NCBI GenBank assembly: GCA_963575745.1
Contig: CAUYUJ010015265.1
Coordinates: 300,001-330,000 of the forward strand
From: Prorocentrum cordatum
Taxonomy: Eukaryota > Sar > Dinophyceae > Prorocentrales > Prorocentraceae
Direction: 5' to 3'
Length of the DNA: 30,000 nt
Each line of letters begins with the position of its first letter. Positions within the stretch are counted from its first letter, which is position 1. The translations under genes were made by a program, and so were the position numbers. The notes under the pieces were generated by a model. The model was not told the DNA's origin. It saw only the letters and a program-made list of their open reading frames with translations, and searched no databases. Below, one piece after another: positions 19,128 through 28,556 of the stretch.

Positions 19128-19139
19128 ATCCTCAAGGCG

Positions 19140-20454
19140 TTCGAAACGTTGAAGTATGAACCAACTTGGGCTTAGGAGGGGCTCCAATTTTCGGACGTTC
19201 CTCACGATCTGGTCGGGAAGCCTTATTCGTGGCCGAGCCTCGCCCTGGCCAGAGAGGCCTCCTCGTTCCTCCTTCAGCGTTCCTTGGGGTAGCATACTGA
19301 CTGTAGCCTCCGCCTGGAAAGATGTCTAGGCGTGCGCGCTTTTGACTTTGGTGCGGGTCACCCCGCGCTAGGCACCAGCCTGCGCGCTTGGATCTGGCCT
19401 ACCAGCGGCCCCCTACAGTCGGAGGTGGATTGAACCCCCACCATGCCAAGTCGAAGTTGCCCTTCTTCGGTTCTCGAGTGTTCGTTCTGGCCTCAGTTTT
19501 GCGGGCCTGCGCAAGCTAAGTCTGGTCCCAGTCCGCTCTCATTGTGTTAACCAGCGTGGGCCCAAAACAGTACATTCTAAAATACTGGGTGATGCAATCT
19601 ATGTGGTGGAAGCTAGGTGTTTCAAGCTATGTGGCGGAAGCTAGATGGTGCAATCTACGTGATGAAATGGATTTTTACAAACGAGTTGACATTTCCCATG
19701 CTTTTGCAAACATCCCACCCACCCACCCAAAATATAGCTTGCAAAACCCATTCGGCGGCGATTGCGATGAGTGCTTGGCGTGGGTTCATCGGCGGCGCGT
19801 GGACATCATCATCATCAGCAGCATCATCATTGTCATCGGCGTGACCAGCACTGGCGCCGTCATTGGCCTTGTTGCCGTCATCGTCATCATCGTCACCGTC
19901 ATCGCTACCATCATCATCGCTTCTGCAGTTGTTGACGTCACCATTCTACTGCGCCCGCTCGAATCGCCGACCCGTGCTGAAGCACCCGGGCGCCATCGCG
20001 GCCTGTGAGACACGCTCGGAAGTCCCTATCGGGCAGCGTCACCGCGGCCGCGTCGGCTGTGCCAAACTGGCCGGCCGCTCTGCGCGCGAGCTTGCGCGCG
20101 CTAGCGCGGCCTCAGAGATGCGCCAGCCAGTGCCGAGTAGTCACCGCAATCGCCGCCACATTGATGTGGCAAACCAAGTTGCGAGTGGGAAGGTCGGATG
20201 TTTGCGCGAGCACTGGAGTTGACGACTCCACGTTATTCACATTTAATTGCTCCACATAGAGTCTCTTTTCTAAAAATAACATGGGTTCTACCATCCCCGA
20301 ACTTGTCTGTTCACCCTGGGGTAGTATTAGTTACATATGATTATGCCCCATTGTTTAAACATATATGAACTCATACCATCCCAGGGAATCCCTCTATCGC
20401 CCCCCTTCGTTGTTTTGAATATTGCTACGCGCGCGCGCTCGCGAGGTTTGGGGC
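19140..20454. other. Unassigned spacer with two small repeats
   Basis: No gene recognised. A ~28-bp unit (TCTATGTGGTGGAAGCTAG-like) is repeated about 2.6 times at 19589-19664. Degenerate CAT/ATC triplets at about 19800-19945 are the complement of the window's GAT arrays, i.e. the acidic phase lies on the minus strand. An AT-rich patch lies at 20225-20420. Confidence 0.35.
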
Positions 20455-20548
20455 CGTTTTCGGCCTCCGTGGAATTTGCCCAGCTTCGGGACCGTCAACA
20501 ACGGGTCGGGACGAAAACCCAGCCCAGGGGAGAGGGTCGGAGTTTCCG
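20455..20548 (+). repeat. Dispersed repeat R1, copy a
   Basis: Contains TTTTCGGCCTCC, then TTCGGGACCGTCAAcAACGG, GTCGGGACGAAAA and CAGGGGAGAGGGTC. It matches the R1 copies at 22599, 28190 and 28381. The most diverged copy. Confidence 0.55.
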
Positions 20549-20994
20549 GGGGCCGCGTATGGAAATTATCCAGACGATGTGCCCAGCCCGTGCGCAGTGC
20601 GTGGCCAACATGGCTGGGTAGACGTTATAAAGTGGGTGATATTGTTACACGGAGGTCTATTTCTGCGAACCTTGCTTGGGGGGCTCGCGTCTGTGCGACT
20701 CGCACGACAGCGATCGATGGACAAGGGCTCGACGGGGGTGATTCGTTAGATTTTTGGTTCGAAGGGAAGGAAGAGCAAGGAGTACTGGGGGGGAGAAGGC
20801 GGATGGGGAGCTTGAAGCATCAGTAGGGCAACAGCAAATGACAACGATATGCAAGCGAGACGACGACGACCCGAGCAGACGCTGGCCCCCCCAGCAGCCC
20901 TCGAAGGCGGCGGGCCTTTAAGAAGGGAACGGCGAGATTTAACCTAGGTTCTTGGCAGGTACTTAATATGTTGGCCCCTCGTTTAATTTGAATA
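20549..20994. other. Unassigned spacer
   Basis: Mixed sequence. A CCCCCCAGCAGCCCTCGAA segment near 20886 resembles part of the minisatellite unit that begins at about 20995. No gene recognised. Confidence 0.3.
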
Positions 20995-21580
20995 TGAGTC
21001 GGGCACCGCTATGCTGGGCCCCCAAGCGACCCTTGAAACTGGCGACACTTTCGCTGATCGCATGCCCCCCCAGGGATGGCAAGGTCTAATCTGAATCTGC
21101 GTAGGGGCCCCACTAGGTAGGCCCCCCAGCAATCTTTGAAAGTGGCGATAAATGCGCCGTTCGTAGTCCCCCAGGGGTGGCGAGGTCCAATCTGATTTGG
21201 GTAGGGCCAGGGCCCCGCTATGCCGCCCCCCCTGCAGCCTTCGAAAATGGCGACACTTTCATAGATCGCAGCCCCCCAGGGGTGGCAAGGGATGCTCCGA
21301 ATCTTGGTATGACCCCACCGTGCTGCCCCCCTCAGCGACCTTCGAAAGTGGCGACGGTTTCGCTGATCGAAGCCCCCCAATGGCGGTGAGGTCGAATCTG
21401 AGTCTGTGTAGGACCCCGCTGTGCCAGCCCCCTTAGCAGCCCTCGAAACTGGTGACAGTTTCGCAGGTCGCGTGGCGAGGTTTCATCTGGGTCAGGCTAT
21501 GGCCCCGCTGTGCTGCCCCCCCTTCGAAAGTGGTGACAGTTTCGCAGATGGCAGCCCCCAGGGGTGGCGAGGTCGGAGGT
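20995..21580. repeat. ~100-bp minisatellite, about six copies
   Basis: Each unit runs roughly: CCCCGCTATGC(T)GCCCCCC, CGACCTTCGAAAGTGGCGAC, (A/G)TTTCGCTGATCGCAG, CCCCCCAGGGGTGGCGAGG, TCTAATCTGAATCTG. Units start near 20999, 21098, 21213, 21308, 21413 and 21500; the last two are shortened. The minus strand is open for 123 codons across it (21009-21380), which I regard as a consequence of the repeat. Confidence 0.85.
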
Positions 21581-21620
21581 AGGTACGAGACAGGTACAAT
21601 ATAAGACAAGAGGAGAAATA

Positions 21621-21646
21621 GAGTGAGAGAGAGAGAGAGAGAAAAC

Positions 21647-21678
<32 letters not shown>

Positions 21679-21690
21679 CAGGGAGACAAG
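21621..21690 (+). repeat. GA-rich dinucleotide tract
   Basis: GAGA runs (about 21623-21643 and 21651-21676) separated by AAACGAGAAA. Confidence 0.9.
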
Positions 21691-22194
21691 AAAGGAGGCG
21701 GGAAAGGTGTTGAAGGAGCCGCGATTACAGCGCTCTATTCAGAACGGGAACCCAACGCAGGAACGTTGGGAAACATCTAGACATCGCCTGTCTGGGGTCC
21801 TCGACCTTTCTGAGGTCCCCGAGGTTCCGGAGGTATGAAGTAATTTTGAAACGCGCGACAATTCCCGTGAGATCCGACGTCGAGAAGAAATCGGAACATA
21901 GTAAATAGTCGTGACGGGAGCCCTAGGCCCAATGTTTTTCAGCATTTCTCGAGCCTTTTGGATCTGTGAGTTTCACTGGGCCCGACACCATCCATGCGAG
22001 CACGCCCCGTGTGAGCAACTGGAGCGCCCGTTATAAAGCAGGGATCTCGAGGCTAAGAAATTTCTTCTGGTGCATGCTCGGTGGCGGGCGCTTTCTGGCC
22101 GTGCCGCCTGGGTAGCGTTCTGCAGCCTCATGGTTTCACCATGCTCTCGGTTCGTATGTGCGGCGCAGGGCTGCAATTTACAGCATCGGCTTTC
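21691..22194. other. Unassigned spacer
   Basis: Mixed sequence without recognised features. Confidence 0.3.
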
Positions 22195-22241
22195 ACCTCC
22201 TCCTCCTCCTCCTCCTCCTCCTCCTCCTCCTCCTCCTCCTG
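22195..22241 (-). repeat. TCC microsatellite
   Basis: About 15 pure TCC units. Confidence 0.95.
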
Positions 22242-22598
22242 CTCTCGATTGGGGTTGCGGATCTGCTTCGCGATCTTTTTTCGCTTGGCTCGTGATGCGA
22301 ACGGCCCGCGCGCGAGGTACGGGGCCAGCACCGACACGGTTCTCGGTTCGGACGCGCACGCCTCCAAGGGGGGCACACAGTGCTGTGTACCTTTCTGCGC
22401 CCCAATGGAGGGCAAAACTTGGCACTCCTGCGTGTGTTGCTGGCCCTCCCCCACCCAGCGCTCGGCGGCGGGCCTGGGGGGATGCGCAGAGGGGGCAGGA
22501 CTCCTCGGAATGCGGCGGGGCTCCTCAGCAGCCCTCCGGCCTTCTGGGAAGCCGCCTCCAAGAGCTGCTCGAGTCATGACAAAAAGCACGACGGAAGG
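22242..22598. other. Unassigned GC-rich spacer
   Basis: Several overlapping frames of 110-190 codons on both strands, none with a motif I recognise. Confidence 0.3.
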
Positions 22599-22745
22599 TT
22601 TTCCGCTATTTCCGGCCTCCAGGGGCCCTCACCGGGCCTCGGGACTGTCAAACAACGACTCAGAATGACAAATTGGTCCCGGGGAGTGGGTCGCGACTTT
22701 TGGAGGTCGACGTTATGATCAGATCATGACGTCGAGTGTCTGGGT
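22599..22745 (+). repeat. Dispersed repeat R1, copy b
   Basis: Contains TTTCCGGCCTCCAGGGGCCC, CGGGCCTCGGGACTGTCAAA, GGTCCCGGGGAG and, at the end, ATGACGTCGAGTGTCTGGGT. The end block matches ACGACGTCGGATGTTTGGGT of copy d. Confidence 0.7.
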
Positions 22746-23214
22746 CTCTGTCTTCGGAGCAGGCTCGGACAACCTTTCAGAAGGTTCGAGGCCTTAAGAG
22801 CCTTCTGAGAAGGCCCGCCCCCTCTGCACTGCCCCCTTGGCTCGCCGCCGAAGTTTTTCCGAATCTCACTTATCTGAATCTTACGCGGCGGCCAGGAAGG
22901 CTCCCGAGCCGGCTGCTGCTTGCCGACGCAGGCCTCAGCTCCTGATTCCGCGTGAACCACCCGACCCTGAGCGATTTTTTTGTTCGCTACTCCAGGGGCT
23001 GCCCCTTGTCTGATCCGACTCGCTCCCACCAGCATGTGGGCCGAGCTCGAGGGCGATTTTGTAGAGTTCGTTCTCGCCCAGACGAGTCCCAGGGATGCTG
23101 CACAGTCGCCTTCTGGGTGCTCCGGCCCCACCCCGCAGCGCCCTCGCGTTACGTTGCATCTTCGGGGGACCCCGCCAGTCCCCAAAATTGGTGTCTTTTG
23201 TGCCTGGCGCGGGC
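22746..23214. other. Unassigned spacer
   Basis: No gene recognised. GTTGCATCTTCGGGGGACC at 23152-23170 is inversely related to 23345-23370, giving a loose ~220-bp foldback around the next minisatellite. Confidence 0.35.
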
Positions 23215-23330
23215 TCGATGCGGCCTCGATGCGGATTTGGCGGGCATTCGACGCGGATTCGGCACAGATTCGACACGGATCCGACGAGGCCGACATGGAT
23301 TCGACACGGATTCGACGCGGATAGGGCCGC
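23215..23330. repeat. ~12-bp degenerate minisatellite (GATTCGACACGG)
   Basis: About nine imperfect units, including GATTCGACGCGG and GATTCGGCACAG, between two inverted copies of a CATC(T/C)TCGGGGGACC segment. Confidence 0.75.
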
Positions 23331-23344
23331 GACGGGACAGACGA

Positions 23345-23640
23345 GGTCCCCCGAGGATGCAATGCAACTCGCGGCGTTCCAAGCAGGGCGCAGGTCTGGG
23401 GGCTGCCCTCCGCCCGAAGGCCCGCCCCCCCCCCCGCGCCGGAGGCGTTCGGCGAGCAGGCCCTCCAGCGGGCCATCGAGCAGAGCAAGCGGGCGCCGCC
23501 GCCGCCCCCTGCGGGCGGCGCGGCGCGGAGGGGCGGCTGCCTCGGAGGGGCCCTTCCTCCTCCAACTCCTCCTCCGTCTCCTCCTCCGTCTCCTCCGTCT
23601 CCTCCTCCTCCTCCTCCTCCTCTTACTCGCACCCTCCTCC
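23345..23640 (+). other. Possible coding fragment with UIM-like motifs, then TCC tract
   Basis: One frame reads EDAMQLAAFQAG. After a poly-C run (23424-23435) the next frame reads FGEQALQRAIEQSKRAPPPP. The second block fits the ubiquitin-interacting motif core LxxAxxxS, the first fits it partly. They would be in one protein if the C run changed length. The Pro-rich tail comes from the TCC tract at about 23560-23632. The motif is short and could arise by chance in Ala/Gln-rich sequence; I would not call a gene on this alone. Confidence 0.2.
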
Positions 23641-23706
23641 TCCCAGGTTTCCCCAGGAGCCCCTCATCACCTCTTTGCCTCCTCACACCCTAGGCATCTG
23701 ACTTGG

Positions 23707-23810
23707 CATCGCTCGGACGTCAAGGACCATGGAGGAGCATCTTGATCACTTCGCGAACAAATACACGCACGAAACCGAAAAATGCACAGGGAATCGACGT
23801 CCGAGCGATG
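23707..23810. repeat. 15-bp perfect inverted repeat with 74-bp interior
   Basis: CATCGCTCGGACGTC at 23707-23721 and its exact complement at 23796-23810. Could be the ends of a very small foldback element or the stem of a structured RNA. Confidence 0.7.
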
Positions 23811-25709
23811 GCGAGCTGACGCCCCCTGAGATTCTAGCGTCTCAATCTTTTCGAGCTGGGCGTTTTCACTCGGTTTCGGGCCCGAGGGCCCTCATATATC
23901 GATCCAGCTCGAAACATGGGGCAGAGAGATGGGGTCCAGGGCTCTGGCCGTGCACTTCCACAATGCTGCGATTTTTTCCGCGACGTCGGATCTCAGGGAA
24001 GGGCGGAGAAAGGCCCCCCCTCTCGTCGCCATAGCTGGACGCGGCCCGAAACAGTGGTCGGTGTCGACCCTGGCAGGGGACCCGGGGGCCGACCTTCAGC
24101 GAATTGGCCTTCACTCCCCGCCCTCGGCCGCCCGACTTTCGCGGGCCCCTCCAGCGCAGACCCCGGGGCCGCCTCCAGCGGGGGCCCCTTCGCCGGAGCC
24201 CTGCCGGCGCGCCCCGGAGGCTCCCGGACCTGCGACGACCCAGACAGCCGGCGTCTCGAGCATTTCTCGAGGCGTCCGTTTCTTTCCTGCGTTCTTGGCC
24301 ACTGGAAGGAGAGGCGCAGAAGAGCACCCTCGCGGCAGAGGGCCCCAGGCAGCTTTACGCCGTCACGGGGGGTGTCGCGAGGTTGGGCCTCGACGGGGAG
24401 ATCGGGATGGGGATAGGGGGTAGGGCAAAGAACTACAAAGCACCCTGAGCCCCAGGGACGCCTGGAGCGCCCCAGGGGCGCCGCCAGCGGCGGCCGCAGC
24501 GCTGGGGTGTTGTGATTGCCCCGGCCTACCGCTACAGTAGGGACATTGATTGCAGTTGCGTTGGTCATTCAGACGCCTCTCGTCTTCGCCTTGGCCCAGC
24601 GTGTCGTCGGCAGCTTCGGCGAATATGACCCAGCGTCTGAGGCCACTGCAGTGCATGGTGCAGCGCGGGCCAGGCTGACCCAGCAATTGTTGACGACGGT
24701 GATCGACAACTTGCCCAGGTTTCTCCAGATACCCGCTTCTTGGTCATAGCCTTGGCTGTTGAAACCTACCAGCGGGTGCCCCAAAGAGATTTCGTATCCC
24801 TCGATGGCCCTGAGGTCCCCGTTGGAGTCTTTGTGGCGCCTGGGGAAGTCCAAATGCTGGCGAACACATGTGCCGCCAGATTTAGTATGTATCTGAGGAG
24901 GAGCTGGAGGCCTACGTGGACAACCTCAACGGATCGTGAGGCCTTCGAGCTGCCCCATTCAGCCCCTGGAAGGGCTCATCGAGTTTTCTTGCGGCGGCTA
25001 CTTGCAGCTCCAGAAGAGGCTCATCGAAATTCTTTCCAGTGGCAGGGGCGCGCCGCAACGGAGCGTAAGGCCTGCAGCCAGCGCACCCAGCCAGAAGAGA
25101 GGAGGAGGAGGGGGAGCCCAGCATTCGCTTGAGAGTTCCGGATTTGGGCGGCGCCCGACTCAGGGGCCGATCGCGGGAGTTCCGTTCTTGGTCCGTTGGG
25201 GGGGCGGGTTCTTTTACCTGACATGGGGACCGCACTTCTGGAGACGTCTCGACACTGGCAGGCGAAGTCAAACATCGCGCCGCGGTCTTCAATGCTGCCT
25301 CATAAAAAAGTGATTCATCGCATGTGCCCACTTGCCCACGAGGCCAGGTCTGGGCTTCCTCCGTGGGGTGCGCACGACATGTTGTTCACGCTGGTAGCAC
25401 AGCATGCTGTTCACGCTGGCAGCCTGGGATGCTGACGAAGAACACCGTGGGCCAGTCGCTGAAAATCCTGAGGGCTGAGACCCCGAAGGATTAGCCAGCC
25501 CTCTTGGCAAGATCACGCATCGTTGCAGCTGGCGCGAGCTTCACGAACAAGCCTAGCTTTCGAGAGGCGCCCGCATGCTCTTCGTTCCTGGACTTTGCAC
25601 CTTGGACTGCTCTTTGTTTGGGGCTTTCGGCCAAGGGGCTTGTGCTCTTGACCTGCGTTCTCGTGCCCAGGCTTCGCCTGACAGCTGAACGCTCGGGTAG
25701 GTTCGTCTT
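23811..25709. other. Long unassigned region
   Basis: About 1.9 kb without a gene I can support. Frames of 60-190 codons occur on both strands. The most protein-like by composition is a minus-strand frame at 24569-24853 (residues such as IEGYEISLGHPLVGFNSQGY), but it has no known motif and no plausible start. A Pro/Ala-rich plus-strand stretch lies at 24120-24245. Confidence 0.3.
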
Positions 25710-25859
25710 GTGTCGACGCGGCCAGGACCTCAGCGCGTGCCCTCGAGGTTGAATGCCACTGGTCCAATACGAAATGATCTTGTGATCGAAAAGCCGCCGA
25801 TCGTGGCAGGTCGAACGATTCACGCGGTGTCAGAAACCATTGCCGGGGGCCGTCGCGAC
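25710..25859. mobile_element. GTGTCGAC-ended short repeat, copy b
   Basis: Starts GTGTCGACGCGGCCAGG. The interior (GAGGTTGAATGCC, GCCGATCGTGGCAGGTCGAA, CGATTCACGCGGTGTCAGAA) aligns with 27696-27854. The right end is eroded (GCCGTCGCGAC). Confidence 0.65.
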
Positions 25860-26418
25860 TCGAGCAGAGTGCTGCCAAGGAGGCGGCCTGCCACAGACCA
25901 CGCGCCCTGCCGTTCCCCCGTCCCCCGCATCAGCAGGTGTTTTTTTGTTCAGCTCGCGGCCCCAGAGGTCCCGACCGCTTCCCCAGGGGCATTGCTTCGT
26001 CCCAGATTCATTTTTGATGGTCCTGGGCCTGGAGACTGTCTGCACGTAAGAGTGGCCCTTCGCCAGAGTGACCTTGGGTGCGCGGCTTTCGGGGGGCGCT
26101 GCGGGGCCAAGCCCAATCACGCAGGCCGTTACTGCCACACCGCACGCACTGGCGGGGAAGCCGCGCTCCACAGGTCACTCTTGCCTGGGGCCACTCTTAC
26201 ATGTGACCGACGAGAGCGGCCCCCGAGGGACGAAAGAGAGGAAGAGAACCGCCGGTTGAAAAATCATACGGTGGGAGCGTTCGTCAGGGAATGCGCCCAG
26301 GAGGCTGCAGACGCTTGAGGATTCCTCGTCGGATGAGGGCGGCGGTGATATTAGGGGAACAAAAGTGACATAAACATAACAACTCGGAGGTCCGCGCGGA
26401 TTTCTCGGATCGGCGCCT
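25860..26418. other. Unassigned spacer left of MITE 1
   Basis: Mixed GC-rich sequence with no recognised features. The plus frame at 25710-26318 is open for 202 codons but starts inside a dispersed repeat and carries no motif. Confidence 0.3.
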
Positions 26419-26420
26419 TA

Positions 26421-26592
26421 CAGTCGGGGCCCCGAAGAAGGAACCCTTTTCGTTGGGGAGGGGCTCCGCGTTCCTTAAGTGTTCCACAGCTTGCCTTAGG
26501 CTGTCCTTCTGTTTTCGACAGGAAATCGAATTTTCACTTATGGAAGGGGCCTCGTTCCTTTTTTAGGGTTCCTGAGGTCAACGCCCCGACTG
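26421..26592. mobile_element. Tc1/mariner-type MITE, copy 1
   Basis: 172 bp beginning CAGTCGGGGC and ending GCCCCGACTG, a perfect inverted repeat of 10 bp, flanked by TA on both sides (26419-26420 and 26593-26594). A second inverted block, AGGAACCC/GGGTTCCT, lies just inside each end. CAGT ends with a TA target duplication are typical of Tc1/mariner elements. There is no coding capacity, so any transposase would act in trans. Confidence 0.8.
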
Positions 26593-26594
26593 TA

Positions 26595-26790
26595 GGGCTC
26601 CCTCTCCGCTGCCCCCCGACGTCCGTCGGAGACCTGCGGCGCCGGCGCCCTGGCAGCCCGGGCCTCGGCTCCGCGGCTGTCGCCGGGGCTGGCCCCGGCG
26701 GCCCCGCTGCGGGCCCGCCGCCCGGCCCCGCCTTTATGGCCGGCGTGGCCAGGCGTACCTGCTGAGCGAGCTGCCCCGCGAGCTGTACTG
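26595..26790 (+). other. GC-rich spacer with possible coding fragment
   Basis: In one plus frame, 26732-26811 reads RLYGRRGQAYLLSELPRELY followed by CAEARCYA, which looks protein-like but matches no family I know. It runs directly into the GGA tract and its flanking duplication. Confidence 0.2.
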
Positions 26791-27044
26791 CGCAGAGGCC
26801 CGCTGCTATGCAGGAGGAGGAGGAGGAGGAGGAGGAGGAGGAGGAGGAGGAGGAGGAGGAGGAGGAGGAGGAGGAGGAGGAGGAGGAGGAGGAGGAGGAG
26901 GGGGAGGAGGAGGGGGGGAGGAGGGGGAGGAGGGGGAGGAGGGGGGGAGGGGAGGAGGGGGAGGAGGGGGAGGACGACGAGGAGGAGGAGGAGGGGGAGG
27001 AGGGGGAGGACGACGAGGAGGACGCAGAGGCCCGCTGCCTATGC
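26791..27044 (+). repeat. GGA microsatellite flanked by a 21-22 bp direct duplication
   Basis: The tract (26812-27022) is GGA with GGG and GAC variants toward the right. It sits between CGCAGAGGCCCGCTGC-TATGC at 26791-26811 and the same sequence with one extra C at 27023-27044. No other microsatellite in the window shows such a flanking duplication. Confidence 0.85.
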
Positions 27045-27245
27045 GCTCGCCCGCGCCGCCCCGGAGGCCACGAAGCTCGCCCCAGAGCGACGCAGAGAAA
27101 GGGGTTCTCGACTGCGCCGGCGTTGGCGCGTGAGCTGCCCGCGGAAGCCACCGCGTTGCCATCGTTCCGGGCCCTGGGACCTCACGGACCGATGCGGCCC
27201 GAGAAGTGGCGCTTGAAGATTGTCGGACGGGGCTAGGACGAGAAT
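27045..27245. other. Spacer between GGA tract and MITE 2
   Basis: Ala/Arg-rich frames only. One plus frame stays open to TAG at 27234-27236 and would continue the fragment before the GGA tract. Confidence 0.25.
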
Positions 27246-27247
27246 TA

Positions 27248-27423
27248 CAGTCGGGGCCCTGAACAAGGAACCCTTTTCGTTGGGGAGGGGCTCCGTGTTC
27301 CTTACGTGTTTCGCAGCTTGCCTTGGATTTTCCTTAGGTTTTCGATAGGAAGTCGAAGTTCAACTTATGGAAAATAGGAGCCTCGTTCCTTATTTAGGGT
27401 TCCTTAGGTCAACGCCTCGACTG
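27248..27423. mobile_element. Tc1/mariner-type MITE, copy 2
   Basis: 176 bp, same orientation and sequence family as 26421-26592. It begins CAGTCGGGGC and ends GCCTCGACTG (one substitution in the right arm), with TA at 27246-27247 and 27424-27425. Interior blocks such as CCCTTTTCGTTGGGGAGGGG are identical in both copies. Confidence 0.8.
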
Positions 27424-27425
27424 TA

Positions 27426-27695
27426 ATCTGTTCCAGAGCGTTCCGGAGCGCTCTCAGAGCATTCTGGGACGCTCTGAGAGGACCCCGGCGCCCGCTACAT
27501 CCTCTCGTCTTAGGATTTGGGCCGGGGCCCCGGTCGTTCTCTTGCACGATGCCGCAACTCGTTTTTCCGCGGCGTCGGATCGGGGGGCCGCCCTCCGCCG
27601 CTCCGCGCGCCCGCCGCCGCTCCTCGTCCCGAGGTCCCAGGGCACGGTCGCGTCGTGGAGAGATCACCGGAGGAGTGGTACGGCAGGTTCGCGTC
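27426..27695. other. Unassigned spacer
   Basis: Begins with a short direct repeat around 27429-27480 (variants of CAGAGCGTTCCGGAGCGCTC, a partial palindrome). Otherwise nothing recognised. Confidence 0.3.
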
Positions 27696-27854
27696 GTGTC
27701 GACCGGCGGCGACCCCGCCGCCGACGTTCAAGGTTGAACGCCGCCGGCGGCCCAGAATCGGTCGATGTTGAACGATCGGACGTCGCGGAGACGGCCGATC
27801 GTTCAAGGTTGAACGATCCAGCGCGGTGTCGGGAACCAACGCCAGGGTCGACAC
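27696..27854. mobile_element. GTGTCGAC-ended short repeat, copy c
   Basis: 159 bp with inverted ends: left CGTGTCGACCGGCG, right CGCCAGGGTCGACACG. The interior has GTTCAAGGTTGAACG twice, each itself an inverted repeat. The best-preserved copy of the family. Confidence 0.7.
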
Positions 27855-28189
27855 GGCACGGACCTGCAGTACACAGACCGCTACCCTTCCCTTGTTTTCG
27901 CCCTTCTTGGGCCTCCTGGGAGGCCCTCGTCGCCACCGCTGGAGTCGCTTCGAGATTCTGGTCAGAACGCACCCCCGGGGAGCAGCGACATCGGCACCTT
28001 GTGGCCTCCCCGGACCAAGACGTGATGCGTGCTGGTGTGCCTGCGTGGTTTCCGTATCCGTTTGGCGTGCCGGTCGGTCCCTTCCGCTCGGTGCCTTCTG
28101 CGGCCCTCGCCTGATTCGCTTTCGGGCCCTCGCTCGGCCCCCCTTCGTCGCTCGTGCGGCTCTGTTGCCTGGGAGCTAGCGCTTGACTC
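27855..28189. other. Unassigned spacer
   Basis: Mixed sequence, nothing recognised. Confidence 0.3.
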
Positions 28190-28370
28190 TAGCTCATGTC
28201 CGAATGAAAAACATCCAAACGGGATTTTGCTTGTCGTTTTCGGCCTCCTGTGTCCCTCGTCGGGTCTCGGGACCATCCCAAACCTGCTCGGGATGAGAAA
28301 TGGCCTGTGGGCAAAGCGTCGGGAATTCAGGAACAGCGTTTTGAAAAAGTCAAGACGTCGCACGTCTGGG
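28190..28370 (+). repeat. Dispersed repeat R1, copy c
   Basis: Contains GTTTTCGGCCTCC, GGGTCTCGGGACCATC, TGCTCGGGATGAGAAATGG and, at the end, AGACGTCGCACGTCTGGG. It is directly followed by copy d, so two copies are in tandem. Confidence 0.65.
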
Positions 28371-28380
28371 CCCTCGCGTC

Positions 28381-28556
28381 GCAAAAAGTCGTGACCTCAC
28401 GTTCTTGCCAGTCTTCGGCCTCCAGGGGCCCTCGCCAGGCCCTAGGCCCGTCCGAAAACGGCTCGGGCTGCAAAACCGGTGCCCGGGGAGAGGTCCTGAC
28501 CTCTCGGGAGCCAGGTTACGAGCGAAATCACGACGTCGGATGTTTGGGTGGGTCGG
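28381..28556 (+). repeat. Dispersed repeat R1, copy d
   Basis: Contains TTCGGCCTCCAGGGGCCCTC, GTCCGAAAACGGCTCGGG, CGGTGCCCGGGGAGAGG and, at the end, ACGACGTCGGATGTTTGGGT. Confidence 0.7.

Noticed and set aside
19380-19450. tRNA-like sequence on the minus strand (GGGTTCAATCC)
   Set aside because: The T-loop-like stretch has no matching acceptor, D-arm or anticodon stem at the required spacing.
20995-21580. CRISPR-like regular repeats
   Set aside because: The whole ~100-bp unit is repeated with no unique spacers, and repeats are diverged. The context is eukaryotic.
24569-24853. 94-codon minus-strand frame with fairly protein-like composition
   Set aside because: It lacks an ATG at its left end, neighbours or motif, and length alone is not enough in GC-rich DNA.
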